Source of the DNA: Verrucomicrobiia bacterium
GTDB lineage: Bacteria > Verrucomicrobiota > Verrucomicrobiia > JABWAM01
NCBI GenBank assembly: GCA_013360985.1
Contig: JABWAM010000072.1
Location: 1-10,284 of the forward strand
Length of the DNA: 10,284 nt
Direction: 5' to 3'
A model generated the notes under the pieces. That model was not told where the DNA came from, searched no databases, and saw nothing but the letters and a program-made list of their open reading frames with translations. The position numbers were made by a program, and so were the translations under genes. Each line of letters begins with the position of its first letter. Position 1 is the stretch's first letter. Of this stretch, positions 1 through 6,891 are shown one piece after another.

Positions 1-194
1 TCGAGGAGGTCCGCAATCGCGCCTTCGGCGTTCCGCGCCCTTTGTTTGAGCATGGCCGCTCGTCTCGCGGCAAACGCCGCTTGACGTTCGTATCGGTACA
101 TCTCCTCCTCTCCTCGGAGAGGCGTTGTCGGGGCCAGGCCCCACGCGAACGCGAACGCGAGGGCATAGAAGAAAATGCGGCAAAGAGATTTCAT
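1..194 (-). CDS. Secreted or envelope protein of unknown function, N-terminal part only
   Basis: Reading leftward from an ATG at 194-192, an open frame runs off the left edge, giving 64 full codons. The first ~22 residues are a good signal-peptide candidate: a short basic start (MKSLCR) and a hydrophobic core (IFFYALAFAFAWGLA). A charged, Ala/Arg/Glu-rich stretch follows that looks helical (YERQAAFAARRAAMLKQRAR). The product is therefore probably exported to the periplasm or outer membrane. I do not recognise the family, and most of the protein lies outside the window. Start choice is ambiguous: ATG 194 has no clear ribosome site, while an in-frame ATG at 101-99 follows a purine-rich GGAGAGGAGGAG. 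I prefer ATG 194 because a signal peptide would be unlikely by chance, and the purine run also encodes the EEE that follows it. A possible promoter lies just upstream at 213-242. Confidence 0.6.
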   Translation of the reverse strand, partial: MKSLCRIFFYALAFAFAWGLAPTTPLRGEEEMYRYERQAAFAARRAAMLKQRARNAEGAIADLL

Positions 195-212
195 ATCGGC
201 CCGGGGTTGACC

Positions 213-242
213 ACGCTACGCCCAAGCCGTCGAAATTGTCAA
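213..242 (-). promoter_or_regulatory. Possible sigma-70-type promoter for the leftmost gene
   Basis: On the minus strand a perfect TTGACA (242-237) is followed after 18 bases by TAGCGT (218-213), a poor -10 match (3 of 6). It sits about 20 bases upstream of ATG 194, so it would give a very short leader. The -35 box is convincing and the -10 is weak, so this is a candidate only. Confidence 0.35.
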
Positions 243-282
243 CGCGCGCGCGGGTTCCCAAATCCTCGCGTAAGGCGTGGGG

Positions 283-431
283 GGAGTCCATCCTCGGTCG
301 AGGAACATGCGACGCCCGCGCCACATTTTGGACTCCAGCCGCGGCCGCGGCGCCCTCCCTCGCTTCGCGACCGAGCGGATGTTCTTCAAGCATGGACGAT
401 GGAAAGGGAGGGCGAGGCCGCCGGCCGAGCC
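283..431. repeat. Nested GC-rich inverted repeats, possible dispersed intergenic element
   Basis: Two sets of arms are visible. GGAGTCCA (283-290) pairs with TGGACTCC (329-336) and encloses a small hairpin, TCCTCG/CGAGGA (291-304). CGCCCTCCCT (351-360) pairs perfectly with AGGGAGGGCG (405-414), and both arms continue outward into GC-rich CCGCGGCCG-like sequence that pairs imperfectly. The arrangement resembles dispersed intergenic repeats that I associate from memory with verrucomicrobial genomes. That link is inference. No transposase or terminal target-site duplication was seen. Confidence 0.5.
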
Positions 432-492
432 GTCGCACCCTTCGTGTGGGGAGTTTGGAATCTCGACACGACCCGCCCCTCCGATCCTCCAT

Positions 493-672
493 GGATGATG
501 ATGAGGGTGGCTCTCCGAAAATTGAGTTGATCCGTGGATTTGGGCCGGGGAAGATCGTGCGGCATGTCGAAGCGTTGGGGACGAATGCCGCCGACACCCC
601 TCGCCAACCCGCTCTTCGACGGATGATGAGGAAGGTTTTTTTTCGAAAAGAAGGTTTACCCGTGGATTTGGG
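493..672. repeat. Two degenerate copies of a 52-base direct repeat
   Basis: Bases 493-544 and 621-672 align without gaps at 39 of 52 positions by hand count. Both begin GGATGATGA and end CCGTGGATTTGGG, with a shared CGAAAA near the middle. The copies start 128 bases apart. The right copy ends about 20 bases beyond the stop codon of the amidohydrolase gene. The pattern suggests an old tandem duplication or two decayed members of one intergenic repeat family. Confidence 0.5.
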
Positions 673-693
673 GTCGCCCCCGTTTCCCGCGGG

Positions 694-1872
694 TCATCCT
701 TCGGCGAGGAACTCGATGGCGAGGCGGGCGAACGCCTGCATCCCCGAAGGAAGCGCCTCGTCGTTGAAATCGAAGCCCGGGTGATGGAGCGAAAGCCGCT
801 CCCCGACGCCGAGCCGCAGGAAGCATGAGGGAATGCGCGCGCCGTAATAGGCGAAATCCTCGGCGCCCATTGTGGTTTCGGAGAGAGAAGCGAAGCGCTC
901 GCTTCCGAGTTGCGCAGGAATCGCGCGGGCAACGAGGCGATCGAGCGACGGGTGATTGACGGTGACGGGACAGCCTTCGGAGAAGTCCACGCGCGCCGCG
1001 TAGCCAAGGCATTCGATTGCGCGCGTCCGCGCAAGGACTTCTTCGCGAACCATGGCGCGCGCGGTCTCCGACAGGGTGCGAAACGTGCCGATGATCGTGC
1101 CGCTTTCCGGGATCACATTGACGGCGCTGCTCCCCGATGAAAAGCCGGCGACGCTTACCACCGAGGGCGCGCCGACGCCGAGGCGGGTGGCAGGGATGGC
1201 TTCGAGGTCGTGAACGAGGCGGGCGAGAGCGGAGATGGGATTGCGTCCCCGCTCGGGGTAAGCGGCATGCGTTCCGCATCCTGTGACGGTGATCGTGAAC
1301 GCGTTCGAAGCGGCGAGCGCGGGGCCGGAGCGGTGGGCGATCGTTCCCACTGCGAGCTTGGGCCAAGCGTGGAGGGCGAAGATGGCGTCCACACGCGGAT
1401 TTTCGAGAGCGCCCTCTTCGATCATCCGCTTCGCGCCGGCAAGGACTTCCTCGGCCGGTTGAAAGATGAGTTTGACGCGACCCGCGAAATGCTCTCGCGC
1501 CGCCAGGAGAAGTTCCGCCGCGCCAAGGAGATTCGCCGTATGCCCGTCGTGGCCGCAGGCGTGCATCACACCGGAGTTGCGCGAGGCGTATGGCAGTCCG
1601 GTCGTTTCCTGGATGGGCAGGGCGTCCATGTCGGCGCGCAATGCCACGGTGCGCGCCCCCGGACGGCCTCCTTCGACCACCGCGCAGACGCCGGTGCCGC
1701 CGGCGACGATCTTCGGCTCGAGTCCGAGGCTGCGGAGATGCTCCGCCACGAAGTTCGCCGTGCGATATTCTTTGAGCGAAAGCTCGGGGTTTGCGTGGAG
1801 GTGACGGCGAAGTTCGGTGAGACGCGGAGCGATCTCGTGCGCTTTGGCGCGGAGGACTTCTTGGAGGGTCAT
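694..1872 (-). CDS. M20-family amidohydrolase (hippurate hydrolase / N-acyl amino acid hydrolase type)
   Basis: A 392-residue cytoplasmic metal-dependent hydrolase of the M20 peptidase family, which cleaves amide bonds of N-acylated amino acids or similar conjugates. Visible motifs are RADMDALPI (79-87), CGHDGH (106-111) with metal ligands C106 and H108, EE (141-142), ALHAW (166-170), the dimerisation-domain GCGTHAAYPERGRNPI (198-213), MGAEDFAYY (335-343) and the final ligand region HHPGFDFND (363-371). Length and motif order are normal for the family, so the enzyme looks intact. The exact substrate (hippurate, indole-acetyl amino acid, N-acetyl amino acid, diaminopimelate precursor) cannot be read from these motifs. 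I start at ATG 1872 (MTLQEVL), close to where family members usually begin. An upstream ATG at 1956 would add 28 residues containing SPPLAGG, which is encoded by an intergenic-type hairpin. The gene stands alone and is divergent from the polysaccharide operon. Confidence 0.9.
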   Translation of the reverse strand: MTLQEVLRAKAHEIAPRLTELRRHLHANPELSLKEYRTANFVAEHLRSLGLEPKIVAGGTGVCAVVEGGRPGARTVALRADMDALPIQETTGLPYASRNSGVMHACGHDGHTANLLGAAELLLAAREHFAGRVKLIFQPAEEVLAGAKRMIEEGALENPRVDAIFALHAWPKLAVGTIAHRSGPALAASNAFTITVTGCGTHAAYPERGRNPISALARLVHDLEAIPATRLGVGAPSVVSVAGFSSGSSAVNVIPESGTIIGTFRTLSETARAMVREEVLARTRAIECLGYAARVDFSEGCPVTVNHPSLDRLVARAIPAQLGSERFASLSETTMGAEDFAYYGARIPSCFLRLGVGERLSLHHPGFDFNDEALPSGMQAFARLAIEFLAEG

Positions 1873-1914
1873 GATTGGTGCGTGGCGCGAGGGTGGGGCG
1901 ACTTCAGTTGAGAT

Positions 1915-1933
1915 CCCCCCTGCCAAAGGAGGG
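1915..1933. repeat. Small C/G-rich hairpin between divergent genes
   Basis: CCCCCCT (1915-1921) and AGGAGGG (1927-1933) can pair with one mismatch around a 5-base loop. Short elements of this type, reading as SPPLAGG when translated, are common in bacterial intergenic DNA. Its position just upstream of ATG 1872 argues that the frame between 1956 and 1872 is not coding. Confidence 0.4.
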
Positions 1934-1956
1934 CTGTCGGATATCAGCGCGTTCAC

Positions 1957-2026
1957 ATCGGATGGCGATGCTAGAAGAAAGGATCATGGACGACAATTGT
2001 TTACTCCTGAAGCTTGTCCATCCGAT
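1957..2026. repeat. 9-bp inverted repeat in the divergent intergenic region
   Basis: ATCGGATGG (1957-1965) is exactly inverted as CCATCCGAT (2018-2026), with 52 bases between the arms. The interior also holds the palindrome ACAATTGT. This could be a pair of operator half-sites serving the divergent promoters, but one 9-bp match in a region this size could also be chance. Further on, GCATC/GATGC (2076-2088) forms a 5-bp hairpin followed by ATTTTT. I could not find a convincing -35/-10 pair for the plus-strand operon here. Confidence 0.3.
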
Positions 2027-2140
2027 TCCATGTTTTTGCTTGCGCTTTGAGAGGAGAACGCGTAACGTCCGCCCAGCATCGCTGATGCAGATTTTTGAGC
2101 GTCGCATGAGGCGGTCGGAAAATCGATGCCCGGCGAATGC

Positions 2141-2146
2141 AGGAGA
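2141..2146 (+). promoter_or_regulatory. Ribosome binding site AGGAGA that fixes the start of the FecR-like gene
   Basis: AGGAG (2141-2145) lies 7 bases before ATG 2153. This favours that start over the in-frame ATG at 2126, which lacks such a site and would place charged residues ahead of the signal peptide. Confidence 0.75.
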
Positions 2147-2152
2147 CACATT

Positions 2153-3355
2153 ATGAAAATGAAATCCTTAATTCACTCTGGATTTGCCGCGGGGGTGTTG
2201 CTCGGCGCGACGCTCGCGAGCGCGGAGATGCATCCCGCGAATGGGGCGAAGCAGTACATGACGCAAGGAGAGCTCGCGAAACGCGTCGCCTTCATCAGCG
2301 GTTTGGCGGACGCCATTCCGACTCCCGTGACCGGCGAAGCCGCCGCGACCGCGCTCTCGGTCAAGGGATGGACGCCCATCGAGGGGTGGCGGACCGGCGC
2401 CGTCGCGACCAAGGAAGATTTTTACGTGGTGATGGCCAAGTATTTGGGGCTCAAAGCGAAAAACCCCGAAGATCCGAAAAGTTATCTCGAAGCGCTCACG
2501 CTCGCGGGCTTCAGTTTCACCGGGCCCGCCGCCGGCAAAGGAGTGCCGCGCGCGCTGGAAGAACGGGATCCCTCGATCAGCCGTTTGGTTATCGATGTTC
2601 GGGGCCCCGCGGAATACCGTGAAGGCGCGGGAGGCGCCTGGGCGAAGCTTGGCAAGCTTCAGATGGTCAAGGAAGGCATGTCGTTTCGGACCGGGAAAGA
2701 GGGGCAGATCGACGTGGTCTACGTCAAGGGTGCGGCGCAGCGAATCTTCGAAAACTCGGAAGTGACGGTGGAAATGTTGCGCCAAGATATGGTGAACAAC
2801 CAGCCGGTCCGCGCCGTGGTCGTGTATATCGCGAAGGGCGAAGTGGTGAGCATCGTGGACCCGATGAACAAGGCGTCGCAGTTCGTGATGCGCGATCCGC
2901 TCGGAAAATTCGAGGTGGACCGCGCGGCGGGTTGCAAGTTCAACGCGCGTGTGGCCGAAGAACAGTCCATCACGCTGAACCGCCATGAGATTCGTCTGGC
3001 GGGCGGTTGGAAGGCGCTTGTCGAGATCCAGCCGATGTCGTACTACACCGTCCTCGCAGGTCTCGCGCAATACTTCGGCTCGGGGGCGACCCCCCAGATC
3101 ATCAACCCTGGCCAGACGGCGATGATCACGTTTCAAACCCAGGGTCAGACGGTCAGGGTCACGCTGACGGCCGCAACGGGGACTTCCTTGGCTCAGATGG
3201 CGGATGCGCTCCAAAGGGTCGCCTCGCTTTATAACCAGCTTCCGCCGTCCACGCGGGACAGCCTCCTCACTCCCGCCGAATTGACTTCGCTGCTGAATCA
3301 GGCGTTGGGCGGAAGCAGCCAGGCGGTGAACGTCGAGGTCACTCCGATCAAATAG
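2153..3355 (+). CDS. Exported protein with SLH-like N-terminus and FecR-like domain, first gene of a polysaccharide-type operon
   Basis: A 400-residue protein with a clear signal peptide (MKMKSLIHSGFAAGVLLGA), with predicted cleavage after ASA-24, so it acts in the periplasm or at the cell surface. Residues ~36-100 look like one S-layer-homology-type helical repeat (MTQGELAKRVAFISGL ... TKEDFYVVMAKYLGL). Residues ~145-275 have the FecR-domain pattern: an initial VRGPAEYREG, then MSFRTGKEGQIDVV, a variable AQRIFENSEV segment, a second half with VVYIAKGEVV, and FEVDRAAGCKFNARV where FecR proteins usually have a GT-containing strand. The end is less distinctive (PGQTAMITFQTQGQTV, then helices). 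No membrane anchor or anti-sigma region is present, so this is not a classical FecR sensor. The next gene follows after 28 bases. I infer an envelope role tied to polysaccharide export or anchoring. The exact function is unknown. Confidence 0.75.
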   Translation: MKMKSLIHSGFAAGVLLGATLASAEMHPANGAKQYMTQGELAKRVAFISGLADAIPTPVTGEAAATALSVKGWTPIEGWRTGAVATKEDFYVVMAKYLGLKAKNPEDPKSYLEALTLAGFSFTGPAAGKGVPRALEERDPSISRLVIDVRGPAEYREGAGGAWAKLGKLQMVKEGMSFRTGKEGQIDVVYVKGAAQRIFENSEVTVEMLRQDMVNNQPVRAVVVYIAKGEVVSIVDPMNKASQFVMRDPLGKFEVDRAAGCKFNARVAEEQSITLNRHEIRLAGGWKALVEIQPMSYYTVLAGLAQYFGSGATPQIINPGQTAMITFQTQGQTVRVTLTAATGTSLAQMADALQRVASLYNQLPPSTRDSLLTPAELTSLLNQALGGSSQAVNVEVTPIK

Positions 3356-3383
3356 ATCGGTTGACGCGAAATTTAGGCTTGCC

Positions 3384-4610
3384 ATGAATCTTCGTAAAGG
3401 CTTGAGTACCAAGATGAAGCGGATGCCTCAAACCATGCTTTTTCTGGGGTGCGCCGTCCTTTTGGGCGGCCTTTCGATGAGCGCGCGGGCAGCCTACGAT
3501 CCGGAAGGGACCGTGAAGAAGGGGAAACGTTGGGCGATCTCCGCGGGGCTTCGGACCGGGTACGACGACAACTCGACGACGGCTTCGCACAGCAAGCATG
3601 GAAGCTGGTTCGGGGGATGGAACGTATTGGGTCGCTATTCCTATCCGACCGACACGAGCTTTTTCAGCGCCGCCACGTCGGCCAACGGCAACTTCTTTGC
3701 CGATCGTCCGGGCGCCCTCTTTGACTTCAGCAACGGAGTGGACCTGACCTTCGCCCACACCTTCAATCCGCGGTTGAGCTTCGATATCGCGGACCACTTC
3801 CGTTTCGGTCAGGAACCGCAGCTTGCGGAAAACAACACCGTGTATCGGCGCGCGGGCGACTACATCAACAACGGCGTCAACGCGGGGCTTTCCTACCAGT
3901 TGAGCTCCAAGTGGTTCCTGGATTTCAATCTGGGGCACGACCTCTGGCATTACGACGACGCGCAGATGAAGCGCGACCTCGAGCGCCAGGCGATCACCGT
4001 GGGGCCGTCGCTGCGCTATCGCCTTTCGGAGATCACCACGCTGTCGGCGAGCTACTCCTACTCGACGATCATGTACGACCAAAGCCCGCGCGACGCGGAT
4101 GTGCATACGGCGACCGCGGGGATCGTGCAGAGCCTCACGCGCAAGTGGAGCGCTTCGCTCGATGCGGGCGCGTCGGTGCGCAAGGAGGACACGATTACTT
4201 CGCGCGAAAGCCACGTGGAACCCTTCGTCAATTTCGGGACGTCCTACTCAGTCTCGCAGAAAGCCAAGCTCATTGGCGGAGTGCGCCACTCGTTCCAGGA
4301 AACCGACGCCGCCTCCTTCTACTACGCGCAGTCCACTTCGGCCTATGCCGGATTCGACTGGGAGTTCGCGCGCAACCTCAGCAGCAGCACGAGCTTGAAT
4401 ATCGTGGACAACGAACTGGCGAACGCGATTTTGAAAAATTCTCCCGCTGTGGACGAATGGATTTACGTCGTGAATCAGTGTTTCACATGGCGGCTGCGCG
4501 AAGAGCTCACCTTGGATCTTCGCTATACGTGGACGCGTTTGGATTCTCCCTTGGAAAACCGTTCCTATCGCCGCAACGTGGTCAGCATCGGCGCCAGCTA
4601 TCTCTTCTGA
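3384..4610 (+). CDS. Outer-membrane beta-barrel protein (BBP2-like, polysaccharide-operon associated)
   Basis: A 408-residue exported protein. The signal peptide core is TMLFLGCAVLLGGLSMSARA, with cleavage near A36. The mature part begins with the SAGLRTGYDDN signature typical of putative beta-barrel porin 2 proteins. It continues as alternating polar/aromatic strands (e.g. GVNAGLSYQLSSKWFLDFNLG, here at residues ~164-184). It ends NVVSIGASYLF, and the terminal Phe matches the C-terminal signal recognised by the outer-membrane assembly machinery. Relatives often sit in exopolysaccharide or exosortase-linked loci. Here it lies between a FecR-like protein and a Wzc-like kinase, so a role in moving polysaccharide across the outer membrane, or stabilising that exit, is likely but inferred. 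Start is uncertain: ATG 3384 and ATG 3414 (MKRMPQ) both precede the signal peptide, and neither has a strong ribosome site. Confidence 0.8.
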   Translation: MNLRKGLSTKMKRMPQTMLFLGCAVLLGGLSMSARAAYDPEGTVKKGKRWAISAGLRTGYDDNSTTASHSKHGSWFGGWNVLGRYSYPTDTSFFSAATSANGNFFADRPGALFDFSNGVDLTFAHTFNPRLSFDIADHFRFGQEPQLAENNTVYRRAGDYINNGVNAGLSYQLSSKWFLDFNLGHDLWHYDDAQMKRDLERQAITVGPSLRYRLSEITTLSASYSYSTIMYDQSPRDADVHTATAGIVQSLTRKWSASLDAGASVRKEDTITSRESHVEPFVNFGTSYSVSQKAKLIGGVRHSFQETDAASFYYAQSTSAYAGFDWEFARNLSSSTSLNIVDNELANAILKNSPAVDEWIYVVNQCFTWRLREELTLDLRYTWTRLDSPLENRSYRRNVVSIGASYLF

Positions 4611-4655
4611 GAGGGCGCAGGCGCGTATGCCAGCATCCCTCGGTGGTAAGCCGTC

Positions 4656-6869
4656 ATGAATCCGCCCGCCGAGCCGTCCCTGCATTTTCTCGACTACTGG
4701 CGGGTCGTCAAGGTCCACAAGTTCGTCATCCTCACCGTCATCCTGCTGGTGACGGCTTCCGCGACGATCTACACCTTCAACACGCCGAAGCAATACGTCT
4801 CGGTTGCCCGGATGAGCGTGGAGAGCGACCGCCCGTCCGTCTCGGTCTATGGCCGAGACCTCAGCGGGATGGACATGATCACCTTCGGAACGCAATTCGA
4901 GATCATTCAGTCGAAGGAAGTCCTCTATCCGGTGGTGGATCAACTCAAGCTTCAGCAGCGCTGGGGAGGAAAGAAGGGCGGAGGCGCCGAGCTCCCGCGC
5001 GACATCGCCTATTACATGCTCAAGTCAAAGCTTCAGCTCAACGTGGCGCGCGGGACCACCGTAATCGAAATTCGAAGCTGGAGCGAGGACAAGAATGAGG
5101 CGGCGGAGATCGCCAACGCGGTGGCCCAGGCCTACGAAAAATATCGTCTGGACGAGAAATACAACGAGGTGAACCGCGGACTGCAGAAGATCGAGGAGGA
5201 ATATGCCCGCCAGAAGGAAGAGGTGCGCGCGGCTCGGGAGAAGGTGGAACAGCTCCGCAAAGAACTCAACATCACCGATCTTGGAGGAATCAGCGCATCC
5301 AGCACCGGAGGACGGCTCGAGCAGGAGGAGCTGCGGCGCAAGGAGGGCGAGCTTTTCGAGGCGCAAACCGCGCTCAAGACGCAGAAACTGCGTCTTGAAA
5401 ATCTTGCCAAGCTCGATCTCCGCGAACTCAAGGATACCATCAACTTCCTTCAGCCGGAAGGGAACATCCCCGGTTTGATCAGCGCGGTGATGGACGCCGA
5501 GCGCACGATGGAGACCCTCAAGGCGTCCGAGCTTGGCCCCAATCACCCGGACGTCGTCAAAGCCAAGAAATCGTACGAAACCCTCAAGGCGCAGCTCGAT
5601 GGCCAGCTCGGCGGCGTGATGCGCGCTCTCAAGATCGCCGTGGACGAGCAGGAGCAAAAGGTGAAGCTGCTCTCCGACGACGTGGAGAAGCTGCGCGCGC
5701 GCGAACAGGTCAGCCACGCGGCAAAATACGTTCCGTTCGTGGACGCGATGCGCAACCTGGAGAATCAGCAAACGGTCCTCGAGAATATCAACGCGCGGCT
5801 CAAGCAGGAGCGGATCGAGATCGGGCTCCCCCGCCGCCCCGTGCGCATCATTGACCAAGCCGAGCCGGCCTACGCTCCGGCCAAGCCGAATGTCCCGCTG
5901 AACATCAGTCTGAGCCTCGTCGTGGGCATCGTTCTTGGCGTTGCGATCGCTTTCTTCATCGAATACCTCGACACGAGCGTCCATCGCGTGGACGACGTGG
6001 AGAAATTTCTGCGCATCCCCGTGCTCGGCGTGGTGCCGCAGGACGTGAAGCCTCTGATCCAGTTGGACGACGTCTCGCCATTCGCGGAGTTCTACCGCGT
6101 GCTTCGCGCGAACATCGAGTTCGCGCGCAAGGACGCCCAGGCCAACTCGATCACCTTTTGCAGCGGAGGCGCCGGCGAAGGGAAATCCACGACGCTGGTC
6201 AACACCGCCTACATCTACGCGCAGCATGGGCAGACCGTGCTCGTCGTGGATTCCGACGTGCGCCGTCCTTCGCTCCATCGCATCTTCGGCGTGGACAACA
6301 AGCGCGGCCTGACCGACGTGATCTTGGGCGGCGTGCCGGTCGAGGAAGTGATCCAGGCCACCCCGGTCCCCAACATCCATTTTATCCCGAGCGGCAAGTA
6401 TCAGAGCGACGCCTTGGGCATCCTCGCCATGGGGCGCATGCGCGAACTGATCGGCAGCCTGAAGCAGCGCTACGACATGGTCTTCTTCGATTCGCCGCCC
6501 GTTCTGGGGATCAGCGACGCGCCGATCCTCGCGCGCGAGGTGGATCTCGCGGTCCTCGTGATTCAGTATCGCCGCTATCCGCGGCAGCTCGCGCTGCGCG
6601 CCCAGGCCTCGCTGGAGAAAGCGGGCGTCCGCCTCCTCGGCGCCGTCCTTAATCAGGTGAAGTCCGAGGAGGAGGACTATTACTACTACAACTATTACTA
6701 TTACTACGGCGAAGGAAAATACGGCTACGGCGGAGGAAAACAGCCGGGGCCGACGGGCAAATCCGCCGAAGACGCAACTCCTCCGGCGGGGCCGGTCGTG
6801 GCGTCCGTCAAGAACGGAAAGCCCGGCCGAAAAGGCGCCGCTCCTTCCGACTTTACCGAGACCTTTTGA
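4656..6869 (+). CDS. Polysaccharide co-polymerase fused to BY-type tyrosine autokinase (Wzc-like)
   Basis: A 737-residue inner-membrane protein that regulates chain length and export of exopolysaccharide. Order of parts: Wzz-type N-terminus (FLDYWRVVKVHK), membrane helix 1 (~23-41), periplasmic domain with long coiled coils (~165-255 and ~280-390), proline-rich EPAYAPAKPNVPLN (403-416) leading to membrane helix 2 (~417-436), then a cytoplasmic kinase. The kinase has Walker A SGGAGEGKST (503-512), Walker A' VLVVDSDVRRP (528-538, D532 and D534) and Walker B MVFFDSPP (608-615, D612). The usual Pro before GEGKS is Ala here. The tail holds an exceptional tyrosine run, YYYYNYYYYY (675-684), plus Y689 and Y691. 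This is the autophosphorylation cluster expected of BY-kinases, followed by a Gly/Pro/Lys-rich linker. The gene is 45 bases downstream of the beta-barrel gene, with only a weak ribosome site before ATG 4656. It is last in the operon. Its exact Wzc/EpsB-type name cannot be fixed. Confidence 0.92.
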   Translation: MNPPAEPSLHFLDYWRVVKVHKFVILTVILLVTASATIYTFNTPKQYVSVARMSVESDRPSVSVYGRDLSGMDMITFGTQFEIIQSKEVLYPVVDQLKLQQRWGGKKGGGAELPRDIAYYMLKSKLQLNVARGTTVIEIRSWSEDKNEAAEIANAVAQAYEKYRLDEKYNEVNRGLQKIEEEYARQKEEVRAAREKVEQLRKELNITDLGGISASSTGGRLEQEELRRKEGELFEAQTALKTQKLRLENLAKLDLRELKDTINFLQPEGNIPGLISAVMDAERTMETLKASELGPNHPDVVKAKKSYETLKAQLDGQLGGVMRALKIAVDEQEQKVKLLSDDVEKLRAREQVSHAAKYVPFVDAMRNLENQQTVLENINARLKQERIEIGLPRRPVRIIDQAEPAYAPAKPNVPLNISLSLVVGIVLGVAIAFFIEYLDTSVHRVDDVEKFLRIPVLGVVPQDVKPLIQLDDVSPFAEFYRVLRANIEFARKDAQANSITFCSGGAGEGKSTTLVNTAYIYAQHGQTVLVVDSDVRRPSLHRIFGVDNKRGLTDVILGGVPVEEVIQATPVPNIHFIPSGKYQSDALGILAMGRMRELIGSLKQRYDMVFFDSPPVLGISDAPILAREVDLAVLVIQYRRYPRQLALRAQASLEKAGVRLLGAVLNQVKSEEEDYYYYNYYYYYGEGKYGYGGGKQPGPTGKSAEDATPPAGPVVASVKNGKPGRKGAAPSDFTETF

Positions 6870-6891
6870 TCGCGCGGACTTCTGCGCGGTC
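6868..6891. terminator. Hairpin between convergent operons, possible bidirectional terminator
   Basis: GATCGCGC (6868-6875) pairs with GCGCGGTC (6884-6891), an 8-bp stem with one G-T pair around an 8-base loop. It overlaps the stop codons of both converging genes, which are only 20 bases apart. Neither strand has a T-run after the stem, so it lacks the second half of a classical intrinsic terminator. It may only slow or separate the two transcripts. Confidence 0.35.

Larger units (their letters stand above)
195..693. other. Non-coding, repeat-rich intergenic region
   Basis: This stretch of about 500 bases separates the partial secreted gene from the 3' end of the amidohydrolase gene. Both neighbours are on the minus strand. 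Open frames exist on both strands, but they have the biased composition of GC-rich shadow frames (Arg, Pro, Ser and Ala), lack ribosome sites and match nothing I recognise. What it does hold is a possible promoter (213-242), nested inverted repeats (283-431) and two degenerate copies of a 52-base direct repeat (493-544 and 621-672). Confidence 0.65.

Noticed and set aside
42..784. Long plus-strand open frames (42-530 and 125-784) across the left intergenic region
   Set aside because: They run antisense to the signal-peptide gene and through repeats, are dominated by Arg, Pro and Ser as GC-rich shadow frames are, and have no ribosome site or recognisable domain.
216..1034. 272-codon minus-strand frame overlapping the amidohydrolase 3' end
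   Set aside because: It reads the amidohydrolase gene in another frame and continues into repeats. The amidohydrolase frame carries all the M20 motifs.
1873..1956. 28-residue N-terminal extension of the amidohydrolase
   Set aside because: It would encode a hairpin-derived SPPLAGG segment and is not expected in the M20 family. ATG 1872 fits the family start better.
1957..2152. Cyclic-di-GMP (GEMM-type) riboswitch upstream of the polysaccharide operon
   Set aside because: Looked for because such operons are often so controlled, but the conserved core and its paired stems are not visible here.
2168..3412. 414-codon minus-strand frame antisense to the FecR-like gene
   Set aside because: The plus frame has a ribosome site, signal peptide and domain pattern. 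The antisense frame is Arg/His-rich without motifs.
5025..6380. 451-codon minus-strand frame antisense to the BY-kinase gene
   Set aside because: Its Leu/His/Asp/Arg-rich make-up mirrors the coiled-coil codons of the kinase gene on the other strand, and no domain is recognisable.
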